Counted from the first letter of the stretch, positions 26,543 through 36,527 are shown. The stretch: DNA of 64,000 nucleotides from Marixanthomonas sp. SCSIO 43207 (GCF_019904255.1 NZ_CP063203.1:1364001-1428000); one strand, 5' to 3'. The notes: generated from the sequence alone by a model not told the origin. A program made the numbers and translations.

Positions 26543-27749
26543 ATCGATTTTACATTTGGATCTCGACACATTCTTTGTGTCCGTAGAAAGACTGTTGGAT
26601 TCAAAACTCAATAAAAAACCAGTTCTTGTTGGAGGAACCGGGGATAGGGGAGTGGTTGCAGCCTGTAGCTATGAAACCCGTCGTTTTGGTGTGCATTCGG
26701 GGATGGCCATGAAAATGGCTAGACAGTTGTGTCCTCAGGCAATTGTGATTCGTGGAGATGCTGGGACTTATATGAAATATTCCGATATGGTTACTGATAT
26801 CATTAAAAATGAAGTTCCCGTATTTGAGAAAACAAGTGTTGATGAGTTTTATGCAGACTTAACCGGGATGGATCGTTTTTTTGGAAATTATAAATTTTCA
26901 AAGCAAATACGAGAAACAGTTATTAAAGAAACAGGATTGCCTATATCTTTCGGGTTGTCCCAAAATAAAGTGGTTTCAAAAGTTGCCACTGGCGAAGCCA
27001 AACCCAATAATCAGATAAAAATAGATATTGGTTTTGAGAAAGAATTTTTAGCCCCTTTGTCCATACGGAAGATTCCGATGGTAGGTAAGGTAACTGCCCA
27101 AAAACTAAGAAACCTAGGTGTTCATCATATAAAAACATTGCAGGAAATGCCTTTAGAAATGGTTGTTTCAGTATTGGGTAAAAATGGTAGAATCATATGG
27201 AATAGAGCTAATGGAATTGACAGCTCGCCCGTAATTCAGTATAATGAAAGAAAGTCAATTTCCAACGAGCGTACTTTTAATAAGGATACTATTGATGTTA
27301 AAAAGATTGAGTCCTGTCTAAGTGCCATGGGTGAAAACTTAGCCTATCAATTACGACAAGGAAATAAATTGACCTCTTGTGTTTCGGTAAAGATAAGGTA
27401 TTCAGATTTCAGTACGTATTCCAAACAAATGAAAATCCCATATACCAGTGCGGATCATATTCTTATTCCGTTAATTCACGACCTATTTAAAAAACTGTAC
27501 AATAGAAGAATATTGATACGATTGATAGGCGTCAATTTCTCCCATCTTGTCAGCGGTCATTATCAAATTGATCTCTTTGATGATAATTTAAAAAGACTGA
27601 ATTTATATGCTTCCTTAGACAATATACGTAATCGATATGGCAGTAATACGGTGATGCGCGCCTCTACCATGGATGTTAAATCAATTCGAAGCAACCGGAA
27701 CCCGTTTAATGGGGAACCTCCAATTTTGTTGGCTCATAGAAAACAATAA
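26535..27749 (+). CDS. dinB: Y-family DNA polymerase (DinB/Pol IV-like)
   Basis: Translesion polymerase. Catalytic signatures: ILHLDLDTFFVSVE (motif with the first Asp and steric gate), YETRRFGVHSGM (incoming nucleotide contact) and KTSVDEFYADLTG (second acidic pair SVDE). The helix-hairpin-helix region is IPMVGKVTAQKLRNLGV, and the little-finger domain follows. QIDLFDD near residue 344 fits the QxxLF beta-clamp-binding motif. The start is GTG at 26535, inside the end of the exonuclease gene; the stop overlaps the DnaE start in TAATG, so the three genes are translationally coupled. Confidence 0.9.
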   Translation: MNKSILHLDLDTFFVSVERLLDSKLNKKPVLVGGTGDRGVVAACSYETRRFGVHSGMAMKMARQLCPQAIVIRGDAGTYMKYSDMVTDIIKNEVPVFEKTSVDEFYADLTGMDRFFGNYKFSKQIRETVIKETGLPISFGLSQNKVVSKVATGEAKPNNQIKIDIGFEKEFLAPLSIRKIPMVGKVTAQKLRNLGVHHIKTLQEMPLEMVVSVLGKNGRIIWNRANGIDSSPVIQYNERKSISNERTFNKDTIDVKKIESCLSAMGENLAYQLRQGNKLTSCVSVKIRYSDFSTYSKQMKIPYTSADHILIPLIHDLFKKLYNRRILIRLIGVNFSHLVSGHYQIDLFDDNLKRLNLYASLDNIRNRYGSNTVMRASTMDVKSIRSNRNPFNGEPPILLAHRKQ

Positions 27750-30736
27750 TGTACACGAATTGTCACACATATTATTCGCTTCGTTATGGCACTTTTTCTG
27801 AAATTGAACTTTTGGAATTAGCACAACAGAAAAATATTAAACAATTGGCATTGACCGATATTAATTCTACATCGGCTTGCTTGAGCATTATAAAAAATGC
27901 TCCAAATTATAATATTGATGTTTCGGTTGGGGTAGATTTTAGAAATGGTACAAAACAACAATACGTAGTCATTGCCAAAGATAATATTGGGTTTCAAAAT
28001 ATCAATGAGTTTTTGACCACGCACCTTCATAGAAAAGAAGAGTTTCCAGAACTATGTCCGAACCTTAAAAATTGTTTTGTTATATACCCTTTTGAGAAGG
28101 TATTAGAATTAGAGAAGAAAAAATTTTCTGCGAACGAGTTTATAGGGATATCTATTGTTTCTTTGCGGAAACTATTGTTCTCTCGTTACAAGCACTATAA
28201 TAATTTAATAATTCAACAACCTGTATCCTTTAGAAACCAAAATGATTATAATGCGCATCGGTTGCTACGGGCTATCGATTTAAACATTTTATTGAGCAAA
28301 TTGCCAGAAACGGAACAAGGCTCAAAAACAGACAAAATGGTTTCAAAAGATGAGTTGCTTTCTATTTTTGAACCGTTTCCCAAAGCAATAGAAAACACCG
28401 TCTATCTTTTTGAAAACTCCAATGTTCATTTTTCATTCAATAACAATCGGGAAAACCAAAATCAACAATGCTACTTAGCTAGTAAACAAGAAGACTATAC
28501 CTACTTGCGAAAATTGGTTTTCGACAATGTAGCGTATCGATATCCCGAGGCAGGTGACACCGTATTTCAAAGAATAGAGAAGGAGTTGAAGGCCATAAAA
28601 GAAATGGATTTCGTTTCTTATTTTTTAATAAACTGGGATTTACTCCAATATGCAAAATCCAAGAACTATCCATATATAGGGCGGGGTAGTGGCGCAAACA
28701 GCATTGTAGCGTATATTATTGGCATTACTAATGTAGACCCTATAGAATTAGATCTTTATTTCGAACGCTTTATAAATGTATATAGATCGTCCCCACCCGA
28801 TTTCGATCTTGATTTCTCATGGCGGGATAGGGATGATATAACCCATTATATTTTTAATCGATTTAAAAATACAGCCCTAATGGGTACCTATGTTACCTTT
28901 AAATTTAGAGCTGTCGTTCGTGAATTGGGAAAAGTATTTGGGTTGCCAAAAGCAGAGATTGACAGTTTTTTAAAGGGAAATAATACCGATACCAAAAATG
29001 ATGAGTACATTCAATTAATTGTCAAATACGGAAAACTTATTCAGGGATTTCCTAATTATTTGAGTGTTCATTCGGGTGGGATATTAATCACCAAAAAACC
29101 AATCAATTACTATACAGCTACCTTTATGCCTCCTAAAGGTTTTCAGACTGTTCAAATTGATATGAACATTGCTGAAGATGTGGGTATCTTTAAATTCGAC
29201 ATTTTAGCGCAACGAGGACTTTCAAAAATTAAAGAATGTTTGGAGATTATTAACTATAATCAACCAGACGTTAAAGTGGCCGATATGGATACGGTATCCA
29301 AATTTAAGTCGGATCCTGCTATAAACAATATGCTGAAAACTGGTGATTGTATGGGGGTTTTTTATGTAGAGTCACCCGCCATGCGGGCTTTAATGACCAA
29401 ATTAGAAACCCAAGATTACCTCGGACTGGTGGCTGCCAGCTCCATTATCCGTCCCGGAGTGACCAATGGAGGTATGAAAGACGAATATATAATTAGGCAT
29501 AAATTTCCTGAAAAACGCAAGAACGGACATCCTGTTCTACTAGAGATTTTAAAAGAAACCTATGGTGTGATGGTTTACCAAGAGGATGTCTTAAAAGTTG
29601 CACATTATTTTGCAGGTTTGGATTTGGGCGAAGCCGATATCCTACGCCGCGGCATGAGCGGTAAGTCCCGATCCAATAAAGAAATTAGAGCAATTGAAAA
29701 GAAGTTTAAGGATAATTGTATTAAAAAAGGATACTCTAAAAAATTAATCGAGGAAATTTGGGATCAGGTAAGTGCTTTTGCAGGATATGCTTTTGCTAAG
29801 GGACATTCTGCTTCTTATGCTGTTGAGAGCTACCAAAGCCTTTATCTTAAAAAATATTTCCCCCTTGAATTTATGGTAGCTGTATTAAACAACGGGGGTG
29901 GTTTTTATTCCATTGAAACATATGTTCAAGAAATAAAAATGCATGGAGGTATTGTTGAAAAACCTTGTATTAATAATAGTTTTTCAGAAACAATAATCCA
30001 AAACAAAACTATTTATTTAGGCTTTCAATTAATTAAGGATTTAGAGGTTAAAGCCATTATAAAAGTTTTAGAGTCGCGAAGTACCTTTGGCATTTTTGAA
30101 AGTTTTGATGATTTCATTGAGAGGGTTCCCATAAGCCTAGAACAGTTAATCATTTTGATTAGAATAGATGCTTTTCGGTTTACAAGGTTGGATAAACATC
30201 AAATCATGTGGGAAGCGCATTTAAAAGTCTTAAAGAAAACAAGCGATGTTTCTGCACCAAAACTCTTCCAATCTAGATCTATTAGTTTTAAATTGCCTGA
30301 AATTACCACAAATAACCTAATAGATGCTTATGACGAGATGGAGTTAATAGGTTTTCCATTAAATGGATATTTCAATTTAATTGAAAAAGATGTTGTAAAG
30401 AATATTTTAGCCAAGGACATTCCGCTATTTGAGAATAAGCAAATAACTATTTTTGGTAAATTGATTACTTTAAAAGGAACCAATACTGCTAAAGGTGATC
30501 GGATGAATTTTGGAACCTTTATTGATTTTAAGGGGACTATTTTTGATACTGTTCATTTTCCGAACATAGCACAAAAATATACGGTACGCGCTAATGGAGT
30601 TTATTTAATAACAGGTAAAGTTGTTAATGACTTAGGATATTATTCTGTTGTAGTTGACTTTATAAAATTTCAAAAACTATTGCCAGATCCAAGGCTTTCC
30701 AATGTGAATAATTCTGATAAAAATATGTTTATTTAA
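27749..30736 (+). CDS. DNA polymerase III alpha-type subunit, DnaE2/ImuC-like
   Basis: A C-family polymerase of 995 residues, shorter than replicative DnaE (about 1160) and in the size range of error-prone DnaE2/ImuC. It begins with a PHP domain (NCHTYYSLRYGTFSEIELLELA) and has the palm signatures IGRGSGANSIVAYIIGITNVDP and PPDFDLDFSWRDRD, with catalytic aspartates near 350-356. The later GVMVYQEDVLKVAHYFAGL and FAGYAFAKGHSASYAVESYQSLYLK are standard DnaE blocks; an OB-fold-like region follows near 890-990 (ITIFGKLITLKG). It is the last gene of an operon with an exonuclease and DinB, the arrangement of a mutasome. A LexA/ImuA-type partner is not in view. Confidence 0.87.
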   Translation: MYTNCHTYYSLRYGTFSEIELLELAQQKNIKQLALTDINSTSACLSIIKNAPNYNIDVSVGVDFRNGTKQQYVVIAKDNIGFQNINEFLTTHLHRKEEFPELCPNLKNCFVIYPFEKVLELEKKKFSANEFIGISIVSLRKLLFSRYKHYNNLIIQQPVSFRNQNDYNAHRLLRAIDLNILLSKLPETEQGSKTDKMVSKDELLSIFEPFPKAIENTVYLFENSNVHFSFNNNRENQNQQCYLASKQEDYTYLRKLVFDNVAYRYPEAGDTVFQRIEKELKAIKEMDFVSYFLINWDLLQYAKSKNYPYIGRGSGANSIVAYIIGITNVDPIELDLYFERFINVYRSSPPDFDLDFSWRDRDDITHYIFNRFKNTALMGTYVTFKFRAVVRELGKVFGLPKAEIDSFLKGNNTDTKNDEYIQLIVKYGKLIQGFPNYLSVHSGGILITKKPINYYTATFMPPKGFQTVQIDMNIAEDVGIFKFDILAQRGLSKIKECLEIINYNQPDVKVADMDTVSKFKSDPAINNMLKTGDCMGVFYVESPAMRALMTKLETQDYLGLVAASSIIRPGVTNGGMKDEYIIRHKFPEKRKNGHPVLLEILKETYGVMVYQEDVLKVAHYFAGLDLGEADILRRGMSGKSRSNKEIRAIEKKFKDNCIKKGYSKKLIEEIWDQVSAFAGYAFAKGHSASYAVESYQSLYLKKYFPLEFMVAVLNNGGGFYSIETYVQEIKMHGGIVEKPCINNSFSETIIQNKTIYLGFQLIKDLEVKAIIKVLESRSTFGIFESFDDFIERVPISLEQLIILIRIDAFRFTRLDKHQIMWEAHLKVLKKTSDVSAPKLFQSRSISFKLPEITTNNLIDAYDEMELIGFPLNGYFNLIEKDVVKNILAKDIPLFENKQITIFGKLITLKGTNTAKGDRMNFGTFIDFKGTIFDTVHFPNIAQKYTVRANGVYLITGKVVNDLGYYSVVVDFIKFQKLLPDPRLSNVNNSDKNMFI

Positions 30737-30881
30737 ACTGATTGATGTGTAATAATAAAGATTTTGAGACTTCGCATATTGATAAATAAAGAATCACTAT
30801 ATTGCTTTAGGCTTTGATACAGAGACTATGAGAAAAAAATAATTTGTAAAATGTTGTACACTTTTGTTATACACCAAAAAC

Positions 30882-30912
30882 AAAAAACCCTGTAAATCAA
30901 AGACTTACAGGG
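30882..30912 (-). terminator. Terminator of tRNA-Phe
   Basis: Read on the minus strand, CCCTGTAA (30912-30905) pairs with TTACAGGG (30895-30888) and is followed by six T (30887-30882). It lies 8 bp past the 3' end of the tRNA. Confidence 0.8.
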
Positions 30913-30920
30913 AATTTATG

Positions 30921-30993
<73 letters not shown>

Positions 30994-31008
30994 TGCTTAA
31001 AGCGGGTG

Positions 31009-31038
31009 CAAATATAGAACGTTATTTATTTTTTGCAA
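31009..31038 (-). promoter_or_regulatory. Promoter of tRNA-Phe
   Basis: On the minus strand, TTG (31038-31036) and TATATTTG (31016-31009) are 19 bp apart, a canonical Bacteroidota promoter 15 bp upstream of the tRNA. Confidence 0.75.
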
Positions 31039-31136
31039 AACATAAAGATAAAAAATATTAGATTTTTTTTCAATTTAATATCACCTTAACAAACTTATGT
31101 CGTTTCAATGTTTATTTTTACGCTTTTATAATAAGA

Positions 31137-31865
31137 ATGAATCTAGTTGTTGACGTAGGGAATACCTTAATCAAACTTGCCATTTTTGAAGGCGAAGAGT
31201 TTTTAAGTAAAAAAGTGAATATTAAGGGAGATTTTCTTGAAACTATTTCAGAAATAAAAAAAAAGTATCCTCAAATAACCCATTGTATTGTTTCTAGTGT
31301 TGGGAAAATAAGTGAAACACATTTGGCAAAGCTTAAAAAAGAGTATACCGTTTTACTTTTAACGCACAGCACAAAAATTCCTTTTCAAAATAACTATGCA
31401 ACACCTGAAACCCTAGGTGTAGATCGCATAGCTTTAATAAGTGCTGCAGCTGTTGAGTATCCTCAAAAAAATGTATTGGTAATTGATGCGGGTACGTGTG
31501 TAACGTATGATTTTATTTCAAAAACAAATACCTACGAGGGCGGTGCAATTTCGCCAGGATTGCAAATGCGCTATAAAGCCATGCATACGTTTACCGAAAA
31601 ACTACCGTTATTGGAATCAGAACCTATTGATAAATTAATTGGAAACACCACTATAACTAGTTTGCATAGTGGTGCATTAAATGGAATTGTTTTTGAAATT
31701 GACGGTTTTATTACCCATTACAAAAAAACTTTCAAGAATTTAACAGTTATTTTAACAGGTGGAGATATACATTTTTTGCGAGATCGCTTAAAAAATGACA
31801 TATTTGCCAACTCAAATTTTTTATTTCAAGGGTTAAATCACATTTTAGAACTTAATAAACATTGA
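31137..31865 (+). CDS. coaX: Type III pantothenate kinase
   Basis: Phosphorylates pantothenate, the first step of coenzyme A synthesis. The ASKHA-fold motifs are present: LVVDVGNTLIKLAIF (phosphate 1), TLGVDRIALISAA and VIDAGTCVTYDFI (phosphate 2), then GGAISPGLQMRYKAMHTFTEKLP. The 242-residue length is typical. Type III enzymes are not inhibited by CoA and need a monovalent cation. The stop codon overlaps the next start (TGATG), so the following outer-membrane protein gene is translated from the same message. Confidence 0.95.
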   Translation: MNLVVDVGNTLIKLAIFEGEEFLSKKVNIKGDFLETISEIKKKYPQITHCIVSSVGKISETHLAKLKKEYTVLLLTHSTKIPFQNNYATPETLGVDRIALISAAAVEYPQKNVLVIDAGTCVTYDFISKTNTYEGGAISPGLQMRYKAMHTFTEKLPLLESEPIDKLIGNTTITSLHSGALNGIVFEIDGFITHYKKTFKNLTVILTGGDIHFLRDRLKNDIFANSNFLFQGLNHILELNKH

Positions 31866-33121
31866 TGTTGAAACGAATTATAGTAACAGTTTTAGTACTA
31901 TTGATAACAAGTGTTGCTTTAGCACAAGAGGGGACAACGTCCCCCTATTCATTTTATGGCATAGGCTCACTAAAGTTTAAAGGAACTGTTGAAAATAGAA
32001 TGATGGGTGGAATAGGTGTGTATTCAGATAGTATTCACCTTAATCTACAAAACCCTGCAGGAGTTGCCGAATTAAAACTTATTAACTTTACAGTTGGTGC
32101 TAATCACAGTCAAAATACGTTAAAAACAGATTCAGATTCGCAAAACGCTTCTACAACCTCATTAAACTATTTAGCATTAGGAATTCCTATGAATAAGTTT
32201 GGTTTGAGTTTTGGATTGATACCATACACTTCAGTAGGATATCAATTGCAAACTGAAAGTCAAGTAGAAACAGGAAGATCTATTACAAGATACACCGGAA
32301 CTGGAGGGATAAACAAAGCTTTTTTAACACTTGCATATCAAGTTACACCCGAACTAAGTTTTGGGGTTGATGCAAATTATAACTTCGGAAACATAGAAAA
32401 CAAAGCACTAAGCGCTCAAGAAGACGTTGAGTTTTCTACCAGAGAAGTTAATAAGTCTGATATTTTAGGATTTAGTTTCAATTTTGGAGCTAGATATAAA
32501 ACTATGGTTTCAGAAAATCTAGAACTTGCAACGTCTGTAACGTATACACCTGAAACAGATTTCAATTCTGAAAACACCCGAACTTTGGCAACCATAGCAT
32601 TTACAGGAGATGGAGCCGAAAATGTAGTAGACCTTAGAAATATATCGGTAGCAGATACAGATTTTACTTTTCCTTCTCAACTTACACTAGGAGCGGGAAT
32701 AGGAGAGCCTAAAAAGTGGTTTGTTGGTGCAGAATATACCAATCAAAAAACCAGCAATTTTACCAATAGGACGTTTACACTTGAGAATGTAACATTTAAT
32801 GATGCATCAAAGTACAGATTGGGAGGTTTTTATATACCTAATTACAATGGTTACGGCAGCTACTGGAAACGTGTTGTGTTTAGAGCTGGTATGCGCTATG
32901 AAGGCACAGGAATCAACGTAAATGGAGAAGATATAGATGAGTTTGGCATATCTTTTGGAGTAGGATTACCTGTAGGAAGAACTTTTTCCAATATTAACCT
33001 TGGAGTTGAGGTAGGAAGACGCGGAACAAAGGATGCCGGTCTTATTCAGGAAAACTTCTTTAATGCATTTATAAGTCTATCATTAAATGATAGATGGTTT
33101 CAAAAAAGATTGATTGATTAA
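31865..33121 (+). CDS. Putative outer-membrane beta-barrel protein
   Basis: A Sec signal peptide (LKRIIVTVLVLLITSVALAQ) precedes about 400 residues rich in alternating polar and aromatic beta-strands, starting TSPYSFYGIGSLKFKGTVEN and NLQNPAGVAELKLINFTVGA. This opening resembles the FadL/OmpP1-like 'NPAG' region of Bacteroidota outer-membrane transporters. The ATG at 31865 is chosen over the TTG at 31862. It lies in a conserved-looking envelope run (coaX, OMP, TPR, lptC). Its cargo is not known. Confidence 0.75.
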   Translation: MLKRIIVTVLVLLITSVALAQEGTTSPYSFYGIGSLKFKGTVENRMMGGIGVYSDSIHLNLQNPAGVAELKLINFTVGANHSQNTLKTDSDSQNASTTSLNYLALGIPMNKFGLSFGLIPYTSVGYQLQTESQVETGRSITRYTGTGGINKAFLTLAYQVTPELSFGVDANYNFGNIENKALSAQEDVEFSTREVNKSDILGFSFNFGARYKTMVSENLELATSVTYTPETDFNSENTRTLATIAFTGDGAENVVDLRNISVADTDFTFPSQLTLGAGIGEPKKWFVGAEYTNQKTSNFTNRTFTLENVTFNDASKYRLGGFYIPNYNGYGSYWKRVVFRAGMRYEGTGINVNGEDIDEFGISFGVGLPVGRTFSNINLGVEVGRRGTKDAGLIQENFFNAFISLSLNDRWFQKRLID

Positions 33122-33144
33122 TTATTAAACACTAAACTATAACT

Positions 33145-34503
33145 ATGAAAACGAAAGCGATTTTAATTTTAACGGCTTTAACCTTATTGGTTGGTGGTAA
33201 GAGTTTCGCTCAAATGGACGATTGTCAACTTAACTTGTCTTTGTTTGTTGAGCCGGCCAAAGCTAAAAACTACGAGGCTGCATTGCCTTATTATGAAAAA
33301 CTTATAAAAGATTGTCCAAATTATAATTTGGCAACATATCAATATGCCGAAAAAATGTTTAAGCATTTTATCGACCAAGGAGATAAATCAAAAATCAATG
33401 ACTTAATTAAGTCTTATAACTTGAGATTAGAAAATTTCCCTGCAAAAACGAAACAAGGTGAAGTATTGCAAGATATAGCTAAACTTAAGTACGAAAATGA
33501 AATAGGTACAAAGCAAGAGCAGTTTGATGCTTTTAACGAAGCTTTTACAAAACACGAAGAAGACTTTACAAGTCCTAAAGCTTTATATGCTTATTTTTCA
33601 TTAGCTGTAGATTTGTATGACGAAGGTAAAAAAGACATTCAAGAAGTTTTTGACCTATATGATTCTGTTACAGCAAAAATTGAAAAAGAAGAAAATGCCT
33701 TGGCAGAAAAGCTTACCAAGTATATGGATAAGCAAGATGAAGGAAACGATCTTTCTTCAAAGGAGAAAAGATATATGGGTGCTTATGAAAATAACCTAAA
33801 AGCTTATGGTCAAGTAAAAGGTAGTGTAAATGGTAAGTTAGGTATTCTTGCAGATTGTGATAACTTGATTCCGTTATATGAAAAAGATTTTGATTCAAAT
33901 AAGGAAGATGTAAACTGGTTAAAACGTGCAGCTGGACGTTTAAGTGCGAAGGACTGTGAAACACCACTTTTCTTCAAGCTTGTACAACAGTTACACAACC
34001 TTGAGCCTTCTGCAAAATCTGCATATTACTTAGGCCAATTGGCAGATCAAGATGGAAAAGCGAGCAAAGCTATGGAATACTATAACGAAGCTGCAGATCT
34101 TGAAACTGAACCTGGTGAAAAAGTAAAAATCTATAGAAGAATTGCAGATAACTTCCGTAGAAAAGGAAGCTATAGTCAAGCGAGAACGTATTACAATAAA
34201 GTGCTTCAAATAAAACCATCAGACGGAAGATCATACCTACATATTGCAACCATGTATGCTAAAAGTGCAAATAACTGTGGTACCACTCCGTTTCAAAAAA
34301 GAGCAATTAACTGGAAAGCAGCAGAGATGGCAGAAAAAGCCGCTCGTGTAGATGCATCTATAGCATCATCTGCAAACGCAGCAGCAAGTAGTTACAGACA
34401 GCGTGCTCCTAGTAAGCAAGATATCTTTAGTGAAGGTATGGCCGGAAAAACAGTTACATTTAGCTGTTGGGTTGGCGGTAGCGTTAGAGTTCCTAATTTA
34501 TAA
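33145..34503 (+). CDS. Exported tetratricopeptide-repeat protein
   Basis: A signal peptide ending near GGKSFAQ is followed by helical repeats. Clear TPR units include YEAALPYYEKLIKDCPNYN (about 43-61), SAYYLGQLADQDGKASKAMEYYNEAADLE and GSYSQARTYYNKVLQIKPSDGRSYLHIATMYAKS. The region from about 170 to 215 is charged and lysine/glutamate-rich. TPR proteins of the periplasm scaffold multi-protein assemblies; here the neighbours are an outer-membrane protein and LptC. The stop is 2 bp before lptC. Confidence 0.8.
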   Translation: MKTKAILILTALTLLVGGKSFAQMDDCQLNLSLFVEPAKAKNYEAALPYYEKLIKDCPNYNLATYQYAEKMFKHFIDQGDKSKINDLIKSYNLRLENFPAKTKQGEVLQDIAKLKYENEIGTKQEQFDAFNEAFTKHEEDFTSPKALYAYFSLAVDLYDEGKKDIQEVFDLYDSVTAKIEKEENALAEKLTKYMDKQDEGNDLSSKEKRYMGAYENNLKAYGQVKGSVNGKLGILADCDNLIPLYEKDFDSNKEDVNWLKRAAGRLSAKDCETPLFFKLVQQLHNLEPSAKSAYYLGQLADQDGKASKAMEYYNEAADLETEPGEKVKIYRRIADNFRRKGSYSQARTYYNKVLQIKPSDGRSYLHIATMYAKSANNCGTTPFQKRAINWKAAEMAEKAARVDASIASSANAAASSYRQRAPSKQDIFSEGMAGKTVTFSCWVGGSVRVPNL

Positions 34504-34505
34504 GG

Positions 34506-35093
34506 ATGATCACTTTCAATCATAGTATTAAAAGCGTGGTAGCAATTGTTATTGCTATCACGTTTTTTTCATGTGAAGGAAATTACAAAAACGTTAAAAA
34601 ACTTTCCTTAAAAGACCATGAACCATTAGGGATAGGAAAGGAAGTTAACTTAAAATATACAGACTCAGGTAAAGTGGTCACCAATTTAAAAACACCTTTG
34701 TTCTTAGATTATTCAAACTTAGAATTTCCTTACAAAGAATTTCCAGATGGAGTTCAAGTTTGGTTTTGGGATAAAGAAAACCAAAAAAGCACAGTAACGT
34801 CAGACTATGCTATTCAATATGAAGATACGGGTATAGTAGATTTACGAGAAAATGTGGTATTAGTAACACACGATAGTTTAATATTACGGGCTAATCAATT
34901 GTATTGGGATCAAAAAAATCAATGGGTATTTACCAATCAACCCTATCAAATTGAATTTAAAGACGGTTCATATAATGATGGCGCTTGGTTTGATTCTAGC
35001 CAAGATTTTACTACATTTCTATCCCGTAAAAATGAAGGAGTACAATTAATAGACACCAAAAAAGAAGAAAAAGATGCACAAGAAAATATTTAG
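34506..35093 (+). CDS. lptC: LPS export periplasmic protein LptC
   Basis: A small lipoprotein-like protein with a hydrophobic N-terminus ending in TFFSC. The body shows the LptC beta-jellyroll pattern in Bacteroidota form: a segment on an unwanted 'sad' molecule description (LDYSNLEFPYKEFPDGVQVWFWDK), then SDYAIQYEDTGIVDLRENVVL and LILRANQLYWDQKNQWVFTN. LptC links LptB2FG in the inner membrane to the LptA bridge, passing LPS across the periplasm. Length (195) is right. The 3' end overlaps the following small gene by 20 bp. The family call rests on these motifs and on context. Confidence 0.8.
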   Translation: MITFNHSIKSVVAIVIAITFFSCEGNYKNVKKLSLKDHEPLGIGKEVNLKYTDSGKVVTNLKTPLFLDYSNLEFPYKEFPDGVQVWFWDKENQKSTVTSDYAIQYEDTGIVDLRENVVLVTHDSLILRANQLYWDQKNQWVFTNQPYQIEFKDGSYNDGAWFDSSQDFTTFLSRKNEGVQLIDTKKEEKDAQENI

Positions 35094-35274
35094 ACTTTTT
35101 GAATACGTTTACATCGTGATGGCTGTTTTTTCGCTTTATTTGGTATGGACAAATTGGTCTGAAAACCGAACTCGAGCCTATCTATTTGCTTTTTTTGCCG
35201 TAGTTGCTATCTTTATGTTTTTCTTTAAGCGTAACTTCCGTAAAAAGATGGAAGAGCGCAATAAAAATCAATAA
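35074..35274 (+). CDS. Small membrane protein of unknown function
   Basis: A 66-residue protein with two hydrophobic helices (YVYIVMAVFSLYLVW and YLFAFFAVVAIFMFFF) separated by a short charged loop, ending in a basic tail (KRNFRKKMEERNKNQ). It overlaps lptC by 20 bp at the start and the CNNM gene by one base at the end (TAATG), so it is very probably expressed as part of this operon. I know no function for it. Confidence 0.75.
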   Translation: MHKKIFRLFEYVYIVMAVFSLYLVWTNWSENRTRAYLFAFFAVVAIFMFFFKRNFRKKMEERNKNQ

Positions 35275-36527
35275 TGGAAATCAGTATACTGGTTATTGTT
35301 AGCATGCTTATTCTTTCTGCTTTCTTTTCAGGAATGGAAATAGCATATGTTTCTTCAAATAAAATTCATATTGAAATTGAAAAGAAACAAAATGATTTAC
35401 TGGCAAAAGTTCTTCAAAGAATAACCCACCGTCCTTCAAAGTTTATCACCACAATGCTCGTAGGTAATAATATTGCCTTGGTTGTATATGGTTTGTTTAT
35501 GGGTGATTTGCTAATGGAGTTTATTCCCTTGGGAGGTATGACAGGACTTTTGTTGCAAACTGTTATTTCTACATTGGTTATTTTATTAACAGCAGAGTTT
35601 TTACCAAAAGTTTTCTTTCAAATCTATGCAAACAAATTAATCAAGGTATTTGCTATACCTGCTTACTTTTTCTATTTACTCTTTTCGGTTATTTCAGAAT
35701 TTGTAATATGGATATCAGATCTTGTGTTGAAAGTGTTTTTCAAGACAAAGGGAGATACCATCCAGCTTACATTCAGTAAAATGGAACTTGGTAATTACAT
35801 AAGTGAACAAATGGAAACGGTTGAAACTCACGATGAAGTAGATAGTGAGATTCAAATATTTCAAAATGCACTAGATTTTTCAGAAGTAAAATCGCGTGAA
35901 GTAATGGTGCCTCGCACCGAGGTGGTAGGAGTAGATATTAAAACCAGCCCCAAAGAATTAAGCAAACTGTTTACTGAAACAGGGCTTTCAAAAATAATTG
36001 TTTATAACCAAAATATAGATGATATTTTGGGCTATGTGCACTCTTTTGAGCTCTTTAAAAAACCAACTACTATAAAAAAGGTTTTAATGCCGGTAATATT
36101 TGTTCCAGAAACGATGTTGGCAAAAGATGTGCTTAATATTTTGGCAAAAAAACATAAAAGTATCGCGGTGGTTATTGATGAGTATGGAGGAACCTCAGGA
36201 ATAATGACTGTTGAAGATATTATTGAAGAGCTTTTTGGTGAGATTGAAGATGAACACGATAGTACCGAGCTTACAGAAGAGGTGCAAGCCGAAGATCACT
36301 ATAAATTTTCTGCACGTCACGAAGTAGATTACCTGAATGAAACCTATAAGTTTAATCTCCCTGAAAATGAAAACTATGAAACACTGGGAGGTTTGATTGT
36401 TCATTACACCGAAGGAATCCCCAACCAAGGTGAAATGGTTGAAATTGAGAACTTTTTATTTAGAATTCTTGACGTTTCAAATACCAAAATAGAAATGGTA
36501 GAATTGTTTATAAAAGAAGAAGACTAA
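35274..36527 (+). CDS. CNNM/CorC-type membrane protein (DUF21-CBS-CorC_HlyC)
   Basis: Residues 1-140 contain the DUF21/CNNM transmembrane domain (ISILVIVSMLILSAFFSGME, TTMLVGNNIALVVYGLF, LVILLTAEFLPKVFF). A CBS pair follows (VKSREVMVPRTEVVGVD, VLMPVIFVPETMLAKDVL, IAVVIDEYGGTSGIMTVEDIIEELFGEIEDEHD), and the C-terminal 75 residues are a CorC_HlyC module. Often annotated as hemolysin, these proteins act in Mg2+/Co2+ transport or its control. The same architecture is found in gliding protein GldE, but the gldD neighbour expected for that is absent. Confidence 0.88.
   Translation: MEISILVIVSMLILSAFFSGMEIAYVSSNKIHIEIEKKQNDLLAKVLQRITHRPSKFITTMLVGNNIALVVYGLFMGDLLMEFIPLGGMTGLLLQTVISTLVILLTAEFLPKVFFQIYANKLIKVFAIPAYFFYLLFSVISEFVIWISDLVLKVFFKTKGDTIQLTFSKMELGNYISEQMETVETHDEVDSEIQIFQNALDFSEVKSREVMVPRTEVVGVDIKTSPKELSKLFTETGLSKIIVYNQNIDDILGYVHSFELFKKPTTIKKVLMPVIFVPETMLAKDVLNILAKKHKSIAVVIDEYGGTSGIMTVEDIIEELFGEIEDEHDSTELTEEVQAEDHYKFSARHEVDYLNETYKFNLPENENYETLGGLIVHYTEGIPNQGEMVEIENFLFRILDVSNTKIEMVELFIKEED

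Noticed and set aside
35274-36527. GldE, a gliding motility protein
   Set aside because: The domain order fits, but the expected gldD neighbour is absent and CNNM/CorC proteins are common.
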